Both the position numbers and the translations under genes were made by a program. A stretch of DNA of 64,000 bases from Pandoraea faecigallinarum (GTDB lineage Bacteria > Pseudomonadota > Gammaproteobacteria > Burkholderiales > Burkholderiaceae): the NCBI RefSeq assembly GCF_001029105.3, contig NZ_CP011807.3:4836001-4900000 (forward strand), given 5' to 3'. The notes below the pieces were generated by a model, which had not been told where the DNA came from, ran no database searches, and saw only the letters and a program-made list of their open reading frames with translations. Below, piece after piece: positions 1-9,984 of the stretch (positions within the stretch are counted from its first letter, which is position 1; every line of letters starts with the position of its first letter).

Positions 1-1648
1 ACTCCGCAATCGCCTGCAAGCCGCCCGTCGCATGCCCGTTCTTGCTCGCCGGCATCGCCCCGGCGAACAGGTCGAGCTCGCGCTTGGCGCTTTCCTGCAA
101 TTGACTACGCAAGTCGGCAGACGTCTGCGACGGCAGCGACTGCGCCGCAAACCGGCGAGCGGCCTCGGCTCGCGCGCCGTTGTCCTGAAGGGCCGCGCGC
201 AGCAGCATCCACTGTTTGACTGAGCCATCGGCGTCGGCCGGAATGCGCAGATATTGGAATGGGCCGTCCGGCGTGTCGCGCACGCCCGTCATGAATACGC
301 GTTCGCCGTCTTCCACCAGAATCGGCAGCATGTAGTTGCGGTACTCCTTCGCCTGCCCGCTGCGATCGCGCACCTTGTACTGGACCGACGGACCGACGTT
401 ACGCAGGTCCTTGCTCAGATCCGTGCGCGCGCCGGACCCCAACTGCGCACTCAGATCGTCGCGCAACGACTTGCGGGCGACGCCGCGTACGTCGCGCTCG
501 CCGCCGCCATTGCTGATGTTCTCCACGTTGATGGCGCGGAAGTCACTGAACTCCACCGTGTACTCGTCCTTGCCCGCTGCGACACCGCGCAATTGCGTCG
601 AACCGCCGATGTCGCCGGAGAACGCGAAGGTGCGGTCCGTTGCACCGCGCATCGGGTACCCCGTCAGCTTGAGCTTGCTTCCGCCGTCTTCGAAGCTCGA
701 TTGATAGATCGCCACGCCCTTGTATATGAATGGCTCGTTGACCTTCACCGTGGCATCCATCGTTTTGCCGGTTTCGGGGTCGGTAACGACGATATCGCTC
801 GCGAACAGCTTGGGCATGCCCGTCGAGTAATAGTCGACGTGGAATTTCTTCAACTCGATGGAGAACGGCAGATCCTGTACGACTGAGCCGTCCTGAAAAT
901 TCAGAATCGCCGTAGTCGACTTGCCACCTTCGGGCACGAATGCGTAGCCGCGGAACGCGGGATTGTTGGGTGACAAGCGGTGCGTCTCGGGAATCTGTGC
1001 GATTACGGCATTGCCTTGCAGCGGCGACTTGCCGAAGAGCGCCATCTGGACGCGAATCAGCAGATCGCTATCCACCAGGCCGCCCAGACAGATGATGACG
1101 ATTGCGCTGTGCGCGAAGATGTAGCCGATCTTGTTGATGGCGCCTGCCTTGGCGGCAACCAGCGTTGCGCCTTCGCGATCGCGCACGACGAAGCGGTAAC
1201 CACGATGCCCGAGGTAGCCGGTCAGGCGTTCCAGCAATTCGGCCCGCGGCGCCGGGCCTATGTACTCGGCTTTGTGGCCGAATGCTCGCAGGCTGCCTTC
1301 ACGCACGTGATCGCGCCAACTGCGAATGTCCGCGATCATCTTCGGCGCGTTGCGCACGATGCATAGCGTCGTCGACGCCATCAGGAAGAAGAGGATCAGC
1401 AGGAACCACCACGAGCTATAGACGGTGTACAGGCCGAGCGAGCGGAAAATGTCGGCCCAGAACGGACCGAACTGATTGACGTAATTGGGGTATGGGTCGC
1501 CCTGCTTGAGCACGGTGCCGACGATGCTGGCGATCGCGAGCACGGAGAGCAAACTGATGGCGAAGCGCATCGAACTGACAAGCTCGACGCCGTCGCGCAC
1601 CCATCGTTGCGCTCCCTTGATCTGCATTCCCGAGGTACTGATGCTCAT
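1..1648 (-). CDS. resB: ResB-type cytochrome c biogenesis protein (3' end outside window)
   Basis: System II cytochrome c maturation protein (ResB/Ccs1). With ResC/CcsA it delivers and attaches haem to apocytochromes c on the periplasmic side of the inner membrane. The ATG at 1648 opens a frame that stays open to base 1, giving 549 codons of a protein usually near 700 residues. The N-terminus reads MSISTSGMQIKGAQRWVRDG, followed by two hydrophobic segments (about residues 30-50 and 75-95). The family-like MPASKNGHATGG motif lies near the window edge. It sits downstream of the cytochrome c4 gene on the same strand, 175 nt away, so co-expression with one of its substrates is plausible. The frame was read directly from the bases. 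Confidence 0.9.
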   Translation of the reverse strand, partial: MSISTSGMQIKGAQRWVRDGVELVSSMRFAISLLSVLAIASIVGTVLKQGDPYPNYVNQFGPFWADIFRSLGLYTVYSSWWFLLILFFLMASTTLCIVRNAPKMIADIRSWRDHVREGSLRAFGHKAEYIGPAPRAELLERLTGYLGHRGYRFVVRDREGATLVAAKAGAINKIGYIFAHSAIVIICLGGLVDSDLLIRVQMALFGKSPLQGNAVIAQIPETHRLSPNNPAFRGYAFVPEGGKSTTAILNFQDGSVVQDLPFSIELKKFHVDYYSTGMPKLFASDIVVTDPETGKTMDATVKVNEPFIYKGVAIYQSSFEDGGSKLKLTGYPMRGATDRTFAFSGDIGGSTQLRGVAAGKDEYTVEFSDFRAINVENISNGGGERDVRGVARKSLRDDLSAQLGSGARTDLSKDLRNVGPSVQYKVRDRSGQAKEYRNYMLPILVEDGERVFMTGVRDTPDGPFQYLRIPADADGSVKQWMLLRAALQDNGARAEAARRFAAQSLPSQTSADLRSQLQESAKRELDLFAGAMPASKNGHATGGLQAIAE

Positions 1649-1823
1649 CCTGTTTCCAACAACAAAAAAGGGCGGGGACGCGTGTCTCACGCGCCCGCCA
1701 CCCTGTGTATGCTAAACCAGTTCGATCCGGGCGCCCCGCGGCGCCGCAGCTGGTTTCGTTATAAGTCAGCGAATATACCCTGACGTTCACATGGTGTCAG
1801 GGCAGGGCTCCCGATCGTCACCA

Positions 1824-2480
1824 TCAACGCAAACCGGCGACGTAATCTGCGACGGCCTTGATTTCCTTGTCGGACAGCCGCCCGCCGATCGTGTGCATCG
1901 GCGCATTGTTGCCGCGTGCCTCGTCACGGAATGCCACGAGCTGGGCTGCGGTGTACTCCGCCCACTGCCCGGACAGGCGCGGATACTGCGACGGCATGCC
2001 CGCTCCGGTCGGGCCGTGGCACGCGGCGCATGCCGGCACGCCCTTTTCGGCGATCCCACCCCGATAGATCTTTTCACCGAGCGTGACAGTGTCCTTGTTG
2101 CGCGCCACGCCCGGCTTGGCCGTCTGAGACGCAAAGAAGGCCGACACGTTGCGCATGTCCTGGTCGGACAATGCCGCAACCATACCGGCCATGATGGGAT
2201 TGTTGCGTGCGGGGGTCTTGCCGGGCTGCGCCTTGAAGTCGACGAGCTGCTTGTAGAGATATTCGGAATGCTGGCCGGCTAACTTCGGATAAGCCCCACC
2301 GGTACTATTGCCATCTGCGGCATGGCAGGCAGCACAGACCTGACTGGCAATGGCCTGCCCCCTGGCGAGGTCCGGTTTGGCGGGCGTCTGGGCCTCGGCG
2401 GCTTGTCCTGCACCGCTCAGAAGAAAGCATGCCAGCGCCAACGGTGTTGCAGCGAGAGACTTCCACACTCCTCGGTTCAT
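1824..2480 (-). CDS. Diheme cytochrome c4
   Basis: Periplasmic class I cytochrome with two haem c domains that carries electrons to terminal oxidases. It is 218 aa from the ATG at 2480. A GTG two codons upstream is possible, but an AAGG lies 7 nt before the ATG. A signal peptide (MNRGVWKSLAATPLALACF, then a small-residue cleavage region near GAGQAAEA) precedes two CxxCH haem sites, both CAACH. Each is followed by a GxxPxLxGQ motif (YPKLAGQ, YPRLSGQ), which is the family hallmark. Length and duplicated layout fit cytochrome c4. It is divergent from engB and upstream of resB. Confidence 0.93.
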   Translation of the reverse strand: MNRGVWKSLAATPLALACFLLSGAGQAAEAQTPAKPDLARGQAIASQVCAACHAADGNSTGGAYPKLAGQHSEYLYKQLVDFKAQPGKTPARNNPIMAGMVAALSDQDMRNVSAFFASQTAKPGVARNKDTVTLGEKIYRGGIAEKGVPACAACHGPTGAGMPSQYPRLSGQWAEYTAAQLVAFRDEARGNNAPMHTIGGRLSDKEIKAVADYVAGLR

Positions 2481-2611
2481 TCGCACACCTTATATCTGTT
2501 TTGTCGGGAAATCGGTCGTTCGAACTCGCCGTCCGACGCCGTGTTTCTCCTCCAACCTCACGGCGCGCGAGACGTTCGGGCAAGCCTTGGCGAGGCCAAG
2601 GTTAACTTTCA

Positions 2612-2623
2612 TATTGTACAATA
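2612..2623. promoter_or_regulatory. 12-bp palindrome between divergent cytochrome c4 and engB
   Basis: TATTGTACAATA is a perfect palindrome in the 297-nt divergent intergenic region. It contains a TACAAT hexamer readable on both strands. No good -35 was found at standard spacing on either strand, so promoter use is only a guess. It could equally be a dimeric regulator site. Confidence 0.25.
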
Positions 2624-2777
2624 AAGACTTTCCCCGGCTTTAGGGGATTTCCATGTAGAAGGCCGCAGAGCGGGGCTTACCGGCCTGTCGCCGGTGAGTC
2701 GCCAACTCACCGTTTTGCGTGCCTGCGCCCGCGTTGCGGCCCGATTCCCGGAGCTGCGGCGCCCCCCGGTTTCCGTC

Positions 2778-3446
2778 ATGTCCCTACTTCATCAAGCCCG
2801 CTTCTTCACGACCGTCAATCATCTGCGCGACCTGCCGCCTACGGCCGTGCCCGAGGTCGCCTTCGCGGGCCGCTCGAACGCGGGCAAATCCAGCGCGCTC
2901 AACATCCTGTGCAACCAGAAGCGGCTGGCCTTCTCGAGCAAGACGCCGGGCCGCACGCAGCACATCAACTACTTCGAGATCGCCCATCTGGAGCATTTGT
3001 ACGGCTACCTCGTCGACTTGCCGGGCTATGGCTATGCCGAGGTCGGCGGCGGCGTGAAGGTGCACTGGCAACAGTTGGTTGGCGACTATCTGGTCCAACG
3101 TCCGCAACTGCGCGGGCTGGTGCTCGTGATGGATTCACGTCGTCCGTTCACCGAACTCGATTGCGAGCTGATCGACTGGTTCATGCCGACCGGACGCCCC
3201 ATTCATGCGCTATTGACCAAGGCAGACAAGCTTACGCGCCAGGAATCCACGAACGTGCTGCGCGAGACGCAAAAGCGTCTGGCCGCGCTGCCGCGCACCG
3301 ATGGACTGCCGTCCGACGATCCCACCGTCGCGCCCCAATACACGGCACAACTGTTTTCATCTCTCAAGCGGACCGGTGTCGATGGCGCACAACGCGTGCT
3401 CGAAGACTGGCTCGCGATTCCGGCGCGCGAATCCGCCAGGAAGTAA
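2778..3446 (+). CDS. engB: Ribosome biogenesis GTPase EngB (YihA/YsxC)
   Basis: Essential TrmE-Era-EngA-like small GTPase that acts in large-subunit assembly. It is 222 aa from the ATG at 2778 ([20 protein letters not shown]). An upstream in-frame GTG at 2694 would add 28 residues with no family resemblance, so it was not used. G motifs: G1 [10 protein letters not shown]2 in the KTPGRTQ loop, G3 DLPGYGYA, G4 TKADK, and a G5-like SSLKRTG. No strong Shine-Dalgarno sequence is visible before the ATG. The gene precedes a 612-nt gap and then hemB, the usual Burkholderia neighbourhood. Confidence 0.95.
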   Translation: MSLLHQARFFTTVNHLRDLPPTAVPEVAFAGRSNAGKSSALNILCNQKRLAFSSKTPGRTQHINYFEIAHLEHLYGYLVDLPGYGYAEVGGGVKVHWQQLVGDYLVQRPQLRGLVLVMDSRRPFTELDCELIDWFMPTGRPIHALLTKADKLTRQESTNVLRETQKRLAALPRTDGLPSDDPTVAPQYTAQLFSSLKRTGVDGAQRVLEDWLAIPARESARK

Positions 3447-3771
3447 ATCGGCTTCCGCCCGACGCCAGTGCAGTTGCCGACGGCGGTTGATCGCTCCGAA
3501 AGCGCTGCCCACGAAATTCCGCCTTGCGTTTTAAACACGCTTTTCGGTCAGATCGCCAGTTTCCTAAGGTAGCCCCTCGTCGAACCCGCCTGGCGCGACA
3601 AATCGTCGCGCCAGGGTAGGTCGCACGTCGAGGACTTGTCATGAGATGACAGCGATGTGGCGGGAGGTCTCATTCCCATCGGCCGAATGGACGATGCGCC
3701 CCGAAACTCGCCGGTAAGCGTGACGATCCGGGACGTTACCGGGATGTTCCCATCACAGATTGAGCGAACAT
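3447..3771. other. Intergenic region after engB
   Basis: About 325 nt with no convincing coding frame. Overlapping short frames on both strands have no recognisable protein character. No rho-independent terminator with a U-tract was seen directly after engB on the plus strand. The right edge abuts the minus-strand terminator of the candidate small RNA. Confidence 0.6.
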
Positions 3772-3798
3772 AAAAAAACCGCCGTGTAGGCACGGCGG
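3772..3798 (-). terminator. Rho-independent terminator (minus strand)
   Basis: Perfect 8-bp GC-rich stem (CCGCCGTG / CACGGCGG, 3779-3798) with a 4-nt loop. On the minus strand it is followed by seven U (A-run 3772-3778). On the plus strand the tail is only GTTTAAAT, so the minus direction is favoured. Confidence 0.8.
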
Positions 3799-3882
3799 GT
3801 TTAAATAAGCCTTATCGTAGAACGACAGGCGCCCGCTCAGGGAGGAGAAGCGGGGGACGTCACACGCAGTGCGAACATCCGG
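3772..3882 (-). ncRNA. Candidate small RNA between engB and hemB
   Basis: On the minus strand a possible extended -10 (TGG then TATATC, around 3890-3898) would start a transcript near 3882 ending at a strong terminator at 3772-3798, about 110 nt. Inside is a hairpin CCCGCT / AGCGGG (3849-3854 with 3832-3837) whose 11-nt loop is UCUCCUCCCUG, a CU-rich, anti-Shine-Dalgarno-like loop. No minus-strand gene explains the terminator. A loop exposing CUCCUCC is typical of several proteobacterial regulatory RNAs, but the family is not assigned. Start site and expression are inferred. Confidence 0.45.
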
Positions 3883-3883
3883 T

Positions 3884-3892
3884 TGGTATGAT
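3884..3892 (+). promoter_or_regulatory. Extended -10 promoter upstream of hemB
   Basis: TGG followed by TATGAT (3887-3892) forms a TGn extended -10. No good -35 is present at 17-18 nt. The surrounding bases GGTATGATATACC are nearly symmetric, so the opposite strand also carries a TGG-TATATC extended -10. This gives a compact divergent promoter for hemB and the candidate sRNA. Confidence 0.45.
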
Positions 3893-3962
3893 ATACCATG
3901 CGTTCGAAAGTTTCCCGGCAAGCGCCCTTTTTTGCGCGCCTTCCCTCTTACGGGATCGTTGA

Positions 3963-5057
<1,095 letters not shown>

Positions 5058-5076
5058 GGGTCAGCGGGTCGGCAGT

Positions 5077-7062
5077 TCAGGTAGCCGGCCCGAACGCCTT
5101 ATCGAGACTGCGCAGGAACTGGTCGGCCGACTGCGCGCCAATGACCCGTGTTCCTGCGACTTCCTGGCCGTTGCCATCGAAAAAGATGATTCCCGGCGGC
5201 CCGAACAACCCGAAACGCTTGAGCAAGGCCTGATCGTCGGCATTGTTGGCCGTGACGTCTGCCTGCACGAGTATCATCTGGTCCAGACGCGCTTTCACGC
5301 GCGGATCGGTAAAGACGAAACGCTCCATCTCCTTGCAACTGATGCACCAGTCCGCATAGAAATCGAACATGACCGGACGACCTGCCGTTGCAACCACCTG
5401 ATCCAATTCCGCCACACTACGAACGCGTTGGAATTTGACGCCCTCGGCAACCGGGGCCCCCGTAGCCGCATTCCCAGATGCGACCGTCGACAATCCGGCC
5501 AACGGAGTCAGGGGATCGCGGGCGCCGGCCGCGGCACCGACAAGCGCTACGGCGCCCGACAGCGCGACCACGACCCCCAATCCCTTGAGCAGGCGACGTG
5601 CACCGCTCGCGCCATCGGGCAGGCTGTCGAACACGCGCATGAAGGTGGCCGCAACCAACAGAAGCCCCCCCCAGCCGAGCAGGAGAACCTGAGTCGACAG
5701 AAGCGGACGGACGATCCACAGCGCCACACCGAGAAGCAAGAAACCGAAGAAGCGCTTCACCCCGTCCATCCACGCTCCCGCGCGCGGCAACAATGTGCCG
5801 CCACCGCCGGCGAGAATCACCAGCGGCAAGCCCATACCCAACGAAAGCGCAAAGAGCGTCGCGCCGCCGAACACGGCATCTCCCGTCTTTGCAATGAAAG
5901 CGAGTGCAGCCGCCAACGGCGCCGTCACGCAAGGACTGACAATGAGTCCCGAAAGCACTCCCATCATGGCAGCGCCGATCCACTGCCCCGATTTCTGCTT
6001 GCGCGCGGCGGCGTCGATACGTTCGCGCAGTGCCGCGGGCAGCTGAATCTCGTACATGCCGAACATCGAGAGCGACAGAACCACCATCAGCAACGCGAAC
6101 AACACGAGCACCCAAGGCGCTTGCAGGAATGCGATCAAGCCTTGTCCGAGCAATCCGGCCGCCACGCCGATCACCGTGTTGACGAAGGCCATGCCGAGCA
6201 CATAGGCACTCGCCAGGCGCACAGCCTTACCTCGACTGGCTTCCTGACCTGCCACGATCGACAGCAGAATCGGCACCATCGGCAGCACGCACGGCGTGAA
6301 TGCCAGCCCGAGGCCCAGAACGAAAAAGATTCCCAGCGCCAGCGCGAAGCTGCCACCGGAGAGAATGCGCTCCGCTTCGCTGTAATCTTCACGGGCGGAC
6401 AGCCACCCCGCATTGGTCGGTGCCGTCGCGGCGGTCGTTACCGCGCCCGTTGCGGGGAAACCGCTCGCCTGTTTCGTACCGCCACCGCCTAACAATGCCT
6501 GGGTGGCGGATCCGGCCATCTGCACCGTGTCGGAACCGCCGGTGCCACCGACCGCCGCCGCGGAAATCTTCAGCGGCTTGTCCATTGGCGGATAACAAAG
6601 TCCCTTGTCGGCGCAGCCCTGCATCGTGACGTTCAGCGTGAAAGGACCATTCGCCTTGTCGACGGGAATGCGGACGTCGATGGACTCGTGGTAAACCTCC
6701 ATGTCCCTGCCGAACGTTTCGTCGTGCTTGACCTCCCCCTTGGGAAACTCCGGTGCGCCGAGCGTGACAGCAGGGTTGTCGGTCGTGAATGCGAAGCGCT
6801 CGCGATAGAGGTAGTAGCCTTTGGCCACTTCGAAACGCAGCAGCACGGCACCCGGTTGCTCTGTCTTCGAGACCTTGAAGGCGACATCGGGATCCAGGAA
6901 ATCGTCTGCCGCGTAGGCGCGTCCGACCGCCAACGCGAGCATGATCGTCAACGCCCACAGCGCAAGCGTCCAGAGTCGCAACAGGCGGTGCCGTATCAAG
7001 GCGTGCCTCGGTTGGTCGTCAACGCCGACCATCGGTACGACCATCGTTTTCACGTCAAACAT
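5077..7062 (-). CDS. dsbD: Thiol:disulfide interchange protein DsbD
   Basis: Transfers electrons from cytosolic thioredoxin across the inner membrane to periplasmic DsbC/DsbG and to cytochrome c maturation. It is 661 aa. The ATG at 7062 is preferred because it overlaps the cutA stop by 8 nt (ATGTTTGA), giving translational coupling. Upstream starts at up to 7149 would run inside cutA. After a signal/anchor segment come the N-terminal domain with QGCADKGLCYPP, an eight-helix core with FTPCVLPMVP and IVSPCVTAP cysteines, and a C-terminal thioredoxin domain with YADWCISCKEME. All three redox cysteine pairs are present. It converges on hemB. Confidence 0.96.
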   Translation of the reverse strand: MFDVKTMVVPMVGVDDQPRHALIRHRLLRLWTLALWALTIMLALAVGRAYAADDFLDPDVAFKVSKTEQPGAVLLRFEVAKGYYLYRERFAFTTDNPAVTLGAPEFPKGEVKHDETFGRDMEVYHESIDVRIPVDKANGPFTLNVTMQGCADKGLCYPPMDKPLKISAAAVGGTGGSDTVQMAGSATQALLGGGGTKQASGFPATGAVTTAATAPTNAGWLSAREDYSEAERILSGGSFALALGIFFVLGLGLAFTPCVLPMVPILLSIVAGQEASRGKAVRLASAYVLGMAFVNTVIGVAAGLLGQGLIAFLQAPWVLVLFALLMVVLSLSMFGMYEIQLPAALRERIDAAARKQKSGQWIGAAMMGVLSGLIVSPCVTAPLAAALAFIAKTGDAVFGGATLFALSLGMGLPLVILAGGGGTLLPRAGAWMDGVKRFFGFLLLGVALWIVRPLLSTQVLLLGWGGLLLVAATFMRVFDSLPDGASGARRLLKGLGVVVALSGAVALVGAAAGARDPLTPLAGLSTVASGNAATGAPVAEGVKFQRVRSVAELDQVVATAGRPVMFDFYADWCISCKEMERFVFTDPRVKARLDQMILVQADVTANNADDQALLKRFGLFGPPGIIFFDGNGQEVAGTRVIGAQSADQFLRSLDKAFGPAT

Positions 7063-7387
7063 GCAGTTGCCCCCGCGTCTCATCCTCGACCCAGCGCGCA
7101 TAAGCAGGTAATGCCGCGGTGGCGGGCCACGCAACGATCTCCGGCACATCGTAAGGATGGTGTTCTTTAATGTACTGCTCCAATGCGCTGTAGCGCGCCG
7201 CAGTCGTTTTGATCATGAGCGGCACTTCCACGCTCGTCTCACGTTGGCCTTGCCAGCGGTAGCTCGAGCGCACCGGCGCCATCTGTTGCACGCATGCCGC
7301 CAGCCGAGCTGCCAGCATGCCGTCGATCGCGGTTTCGGCGCTGGCCTCGTCGGGAAACGTCGTCATGACAATAAGAAGGGCATCCAT
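7055..7387 (-). CDS. cutA: Divalent-cation tolerance protein CutA
   Basis: Small trimeric CutA1-family protein, 110 aa, with ferredoxin-like fold motifs: an N-terminal ALLIVMTTFPDEASAE, a central LAARLAACVQQ (the conserved AAC), SSYRWQG, the EVPLMIKTT strand and HPYDVPEIVAWP. The family was named for copper tolerance, but its biochemical role is unsettled. It is coupled to dsbD by overlap (shared bases 7055-7062), so the two are probably co-transcribed. About 190 nt separate it from rplQ, with a terminator between them, so it belongs to a different unit from the ribosomal genes. Confidence 0.95.
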   Translation of the reverse strand: MDALLIVMTTFPDEASAETAIDGMLAARLAACVQQMAPVRSSYRWQGQRETSVEVPLMIKTTAARYSALEQYIKEHHPYDVPEIVAWPATAALPAYARWVEDETRGQLHV

Positions 7388-7506
7388 GATGTGCGGTAGA
7401 CCGTTCGAGCGTGAGGTTGTTCACTGTACACCGACACAACGAAATCTGTACGCGCGACCCGCATTTTCCGGACAACGCCGACCCTCGCTCGGACAACGCC
7501 CAAAAC

Positions 7507-7540
7507 AAAAAAAGCCAGGTCGACGACCTGGCTTCTTTTT
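7507..7540 (-). terminator. Terminator after rplQ (bidirectional type)
   Basis: A 10-bp stem AAGCCAGGTC / GACCTGGCTT (7512-7534) with a 3-nt loop. A seven-base T-run follows on the minus strand (7507-7513) and five T on the plus strand (7536-7540). Its position after rplQ marks the end of the alpha operon. Confidence 0.85.
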
Positions 7541-7578
7541 ACGGCTGACGGCCTTGAAAAGACCGTTGCGCGAATCGC

Positions 7579-7971
7579 TTACTCAGCGACTTCCGGCGCT
7601 TCCGTATCGACTTCCGGACGATCCAGCAGTTCGACGAAAGCCATCGGTGCATTGTCACCCACGCGGAAACCCATCTTCAGGATACGCAGGTAGCCACCCG
7701 GACGGTTGGCAAAACGCGGGCCGAGTTCGTTGAACAGCTTCGTGACCATTTCGCGGTCACGTAGACGGTTGAACGCCAGGCGACGGTTGGCAACGGAGTC
7801 CTTCTTGCCCAGCGTGATGAGCGGCTCGACGACCTTGCGCAGTTCCTTCGCTTTCGGCAGCGTGGTCTTGATGGCTTCGTGCTGGAGCAGCGAGTTCGAC
7901 ATGTTACGCAGCATTGCCAGACGGTGGCTGCTGGTACGATTCAGTTTACGCAAACCATGACGGTGACGCAT
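7579..7971 (-). CDS. rplQ: 50S ribosomal protein L17
   Basis: Large-subunit protein near the exit tunnel. It is 130 aa and begins [20 protein letters not shown], the conserved L17 start. It ends in an acidic tail ([11 protein letters not shown]) common in Burkholderiales. It is the last gene of the alpha operon and is followed by a strong terminator. A 155-nt spacer with a UUCG-capped hairpin separates it from rpoA. Confidence 0.98.
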   Translation of the reverse strand: MRHRHGLRKLNRTSSHRLAMLRNMSNSLLQHEAIKTTLPKAKELRKVVEPLITLGKKDSVANRRLAFNRLRDREMVTKLFNELGPRFANRPGGYLRILKMGFRVGDNAPMAFVELLDRPEVDTEAPEVAE

Positions 7972-8095
7972 TTCAACTTTCCTTTAAACAGAGTTTTCGA
8001 CCAAGCTCTTCTATCGGTGATCGACACCGCGGGCCGGTACCTTCGCATTCGGCCGTATCGGATACTTCCGACGCGCCGCACTTACGTAGCAACAC

Positions 8096-8113
8096 GGCCG
8101 CCCGAAGGCGGCC
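8096..8113 (-). promoter_or_regulatory. UUCG-capped hairpin between rpoA and rplQ
   Basis: On the minus strand GGCCGCC, UUCG, GGCGGCC forms a perfect 7-bp stem with a C(UUCG)G tetraloop about 13 nt after the rpoA stop. There is no U-tract (GTGTTG follows). It is more likely an mRNA-stabilising or partial-termination element than a full terminator. Confidence 0.55.
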
Positions 8114-8126
8114 ATGTCATTACACC

Positions 8127-9104
8127 TTACTTCTCGAGCCCGGCGGGCGGCCAGTTCTCGAGCTTCATGCCGAGCGTGAGACCACGCGAGGCAAGCACTT
8201 CCTTGATCTCGTTGAGCGACTTGCGACCCAGGTTCGGGGTCTTGAGCAATTCGTTCTCGGTACGCTGGATCAGGTCGCCGATGTAGTAGATGTTTTCGGC
8301 CTTCAGGCAGTTGGCCGAACGCACCGTCAACTCGAGATCGTCCACCGGACGCAGCAGGATCGGATCGATCTGCGGCGCACGCGACGGCGCTTCGCTGGTG
8401 GCTTCCGTACCTTCCAGCGCAGCGAACACCGACAGTTGGTCGACGAGGATGCGAGCCGATTGACGGATCGCTTCTTCCGGCGACACAACACCGTTGGTTT
8501 CGATGTTCATCACGAGTTTGTCCAGGTCCGTACGCTGTTCCACACGGGCCGATTCGACCGCATAGCTCACACGCTTGACCGGCGAGAACGACGCATCGAG
8601 GACGATACGGCCGATCACCTTGGCCGACTCGTCGCCGTAACGGCGCACGTTACCCGGGACATAACCGCGACCCTTTTCGATCTTGATCTGAACATCGAGC
8701 TTGCCGCCCTTTGCCAGATGCGCGATCACGTGATCGGGGTTGATCAGTTCCACATCATGCGGCACTTCGATGTCCGAAGCGCGCACCACACCTTCACCAT
8801 CCTTGCGCAGCGTAACGGTGACTTCGTCACGGTTATGCAGCTTGAACACGACACCCTTCAGGTTCAACAGGAAGTTGACAACATCTTCCTGGACACCATC
8901 GATGGTCGAATATTCATGCACAACGCCGGCGATCGTCACTTCGGTCGGCGCATAGCCGACCATCGAAGACAGCAGCACGCGGCGAAGCGCGTTGCCCAAG
9001 GTGTGGCCGTAGCCACGTTCGAACGGCTCCATCACGACTTTGGCGTGATGCTCACCGACCGGCTCAACCGCAATAATCTTGGGCTTCAACAAACTGGTTT
9101 GCAT
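8127..9104 (-). CDS. rpoA: RNA polymerase alpha subunit
   Basis: Assembly platform of core RNA polymerase; the C-terminal domain binds UP elements and activators. It is 325 aa from the ATG at 9104 ([20 protein letters not shown]), with AAAGGA upstream. A longer in-frame start at 9176 has no family support. The N-terminal domain carries [19 protein letters not shown] linker near residue 235 leads to the C-terminal domain with [20 protein letters not shown] and [14 protein letters not shown]. It lies between rpsD and rplQ, as in other proteobacteria. Confidence 0.98.
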   Translation of the reverse strand: MQTSLLKPKIIAVEPVGEHHAKVVMEPFERGYGHTLGNALRRVLLSSMVGYAPTEVTIAGVVHEYSTIDGVQEDVVNFLLNLKGVVFKLHNRDEVTVTLRKDGEGVVRASDIEVPHDVELINPDHVIAHLAKGGKLDVQIKIEKGRGYVPGNVRRYGDESAKVIGRIVLDASFSPVKRVSYAVESARVEQRTDLDKLVMNIETNGVVSPEEAIRQSARILVDQLSVFAALEGTEATSEAPSRAPQIDPILLRPVDDLELTVRSANCLKAENIYYIGDLIQRTENELLKTPNLGRKSLNEIKEVLASRGLTLGMKLENWPPAGLEK

Positions 9105-9174
9105 AGGTTTCCTTTTCAATACCCTCGGCTCGTTACACCGATAAGGCTGATGGGTGACAACCTGCACGGAACGC

Positions 9175-9195
9175 AAAACGCGCCGTGAGGCGCGT
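9175..9195 (-). terminator. Weak terminator/attenuator between rpsD and rpoA
   Basis: On the minus strand ACGCGCC, UCAC, GGCGCGU forms a 7-bp stem followed by UUUUGCG just after the rpsD stop. The short U-run suggests partial termination that could lower rpoA relative to rpsD. Confidence 0.5.
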
Positions 9196-9209
9196 CAGCA
9201 TCATACGGA

Positions 9210-9833
9210 TTAACGCGAATACAATTCGACGATCAGGCTTTCGTTGATGTCGCCCGCGATATCGCTACGTTCCGGCAGTGCCTTGAAAGTGCCTTCCATC
9301 TTCTTGGCGTCAACCGAAACCCAGATCGGGAAACCGACTTGCTCAGCCAGCGTCAGTGCTTCTTGAATACGCACTTGCTTCTTGGCCTTTTCGCGCACGG
9401 CGATCACGTCGCCGGCCTTGACCTTGATCGACGGGATGTTCGACACGACGCCGTTCACCACAATTGCCTTGTGGCCAACGAGTTGGCGCGCTTCAGCGCG
9501 CGTCGAGCCGAAGCCCATGCGGTACACGACGTTGTCCAGGCGCGACTCGAGCAATTGCAGCAGGTTTTCACCCGTGTTGCCCTTGACGCGGTCGGCTTCC
9601 GCGAAATAACGACGGAACTGACGCTCAAGCACGCCGTAGATACGCTTGACCTTCTGCTTTTCGCGCAGTTGGTTGCCGTAGTCCGACGTACGAGCACCCG
9701 ACGTGCGGCCATGCTGACCCGGCTTGCTATCCAGCTTGCACTTGTCGGCGAGCGAGCGACGTGCGCTCTTCAGAAAGAGGTCAGTACCTTCACGACGGGA
9801 GAGTTTGGCCTTCGGGCCGATATAACGTGCCAC
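9210..9833 (-). CDS. rpsD: 30S ribosomal protein S4
   Basis: Primary 16S rRNA-binding protein that nucleates 30S assembly. In many bacteria it also represses its own operon. It is 207 aa, starting [20 protein letters not shown]. The S4 RNA-binding domain lies around residues 95-160 ([20 protein letters not shown], then [12 protein letters not shown]). It has its own promoter and a 125-nt leader with two strong hairpins, unlike the tightly packed genes upstream. Confidence 0.98.
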   Translation of the reverse strand: MARYIGPKAKLSRREGTDLFLKSARRSLADKCKLDSKPGQHGRTSGARTSDYGNQLREKQKVKRIYGVLERQFRRYFAEADRVKGNTGENLLQLLESRLDNVVYRMGFGSTRAEARQLVGHKAIVVNGVVSNIPSIKVKAGDVIAVREKAKKQVRIQEALTLAEQVGFPIWVSVDAKKMEGTFKALPERSDIAGDINESLIVELYSR

Positions 9834-9884
9834 GGTTGTTCCTTTATCTCAAATTTGACGCAGCGAACTTTGTCCACTACGCAA

Positions 9885-9950
9885 GTCCGGTACCAATGTA
9901 CCGGACGGTGGTCTTAGAAATTACTACGCGCACGGCCGAGACCGTGCGCG
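9885..9950 (-). promoter_or_regulatory. Structured rpsD leader with two 9-bp hairpins
   Basis: Two perfect 9-bp inverted repeats lie in the rpsD 5' leader. They are GTCCGGTAC / GTACCGGAC (9885-9893 with 9898-9906, 4-nt loop) and CGCGCACGG / CCGTGCGCG (9927-9935 with 9942-9950, 6-nt loop). Neither is followed by a U-run on the minus strand. The position between a promoter and rpsD suggests a translational control leader, possibly recognised by S4; that role is inferred. Confidence 0.5.
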
Positions 9951-9958
9951 AACCCGCG

Positions 9959-9967
9959 ATTATAGCA
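9959..9967 (-). promoter_or_regulatory. Promoter for rpsD-rpoA-rplQ
   Basis: On the minus strand TGC then TATAAT gives a consensus -10 (9959-9964) with a TGn extension. The -35 region is poor, which extended -10 promoters tolerate. It overlaps the region just after the rpsK stop at 9985 and would start transcription near 9952. Confidence 0.6.
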
Positions 9968-9984
9968 GGATTTTCTGAGGCGTC

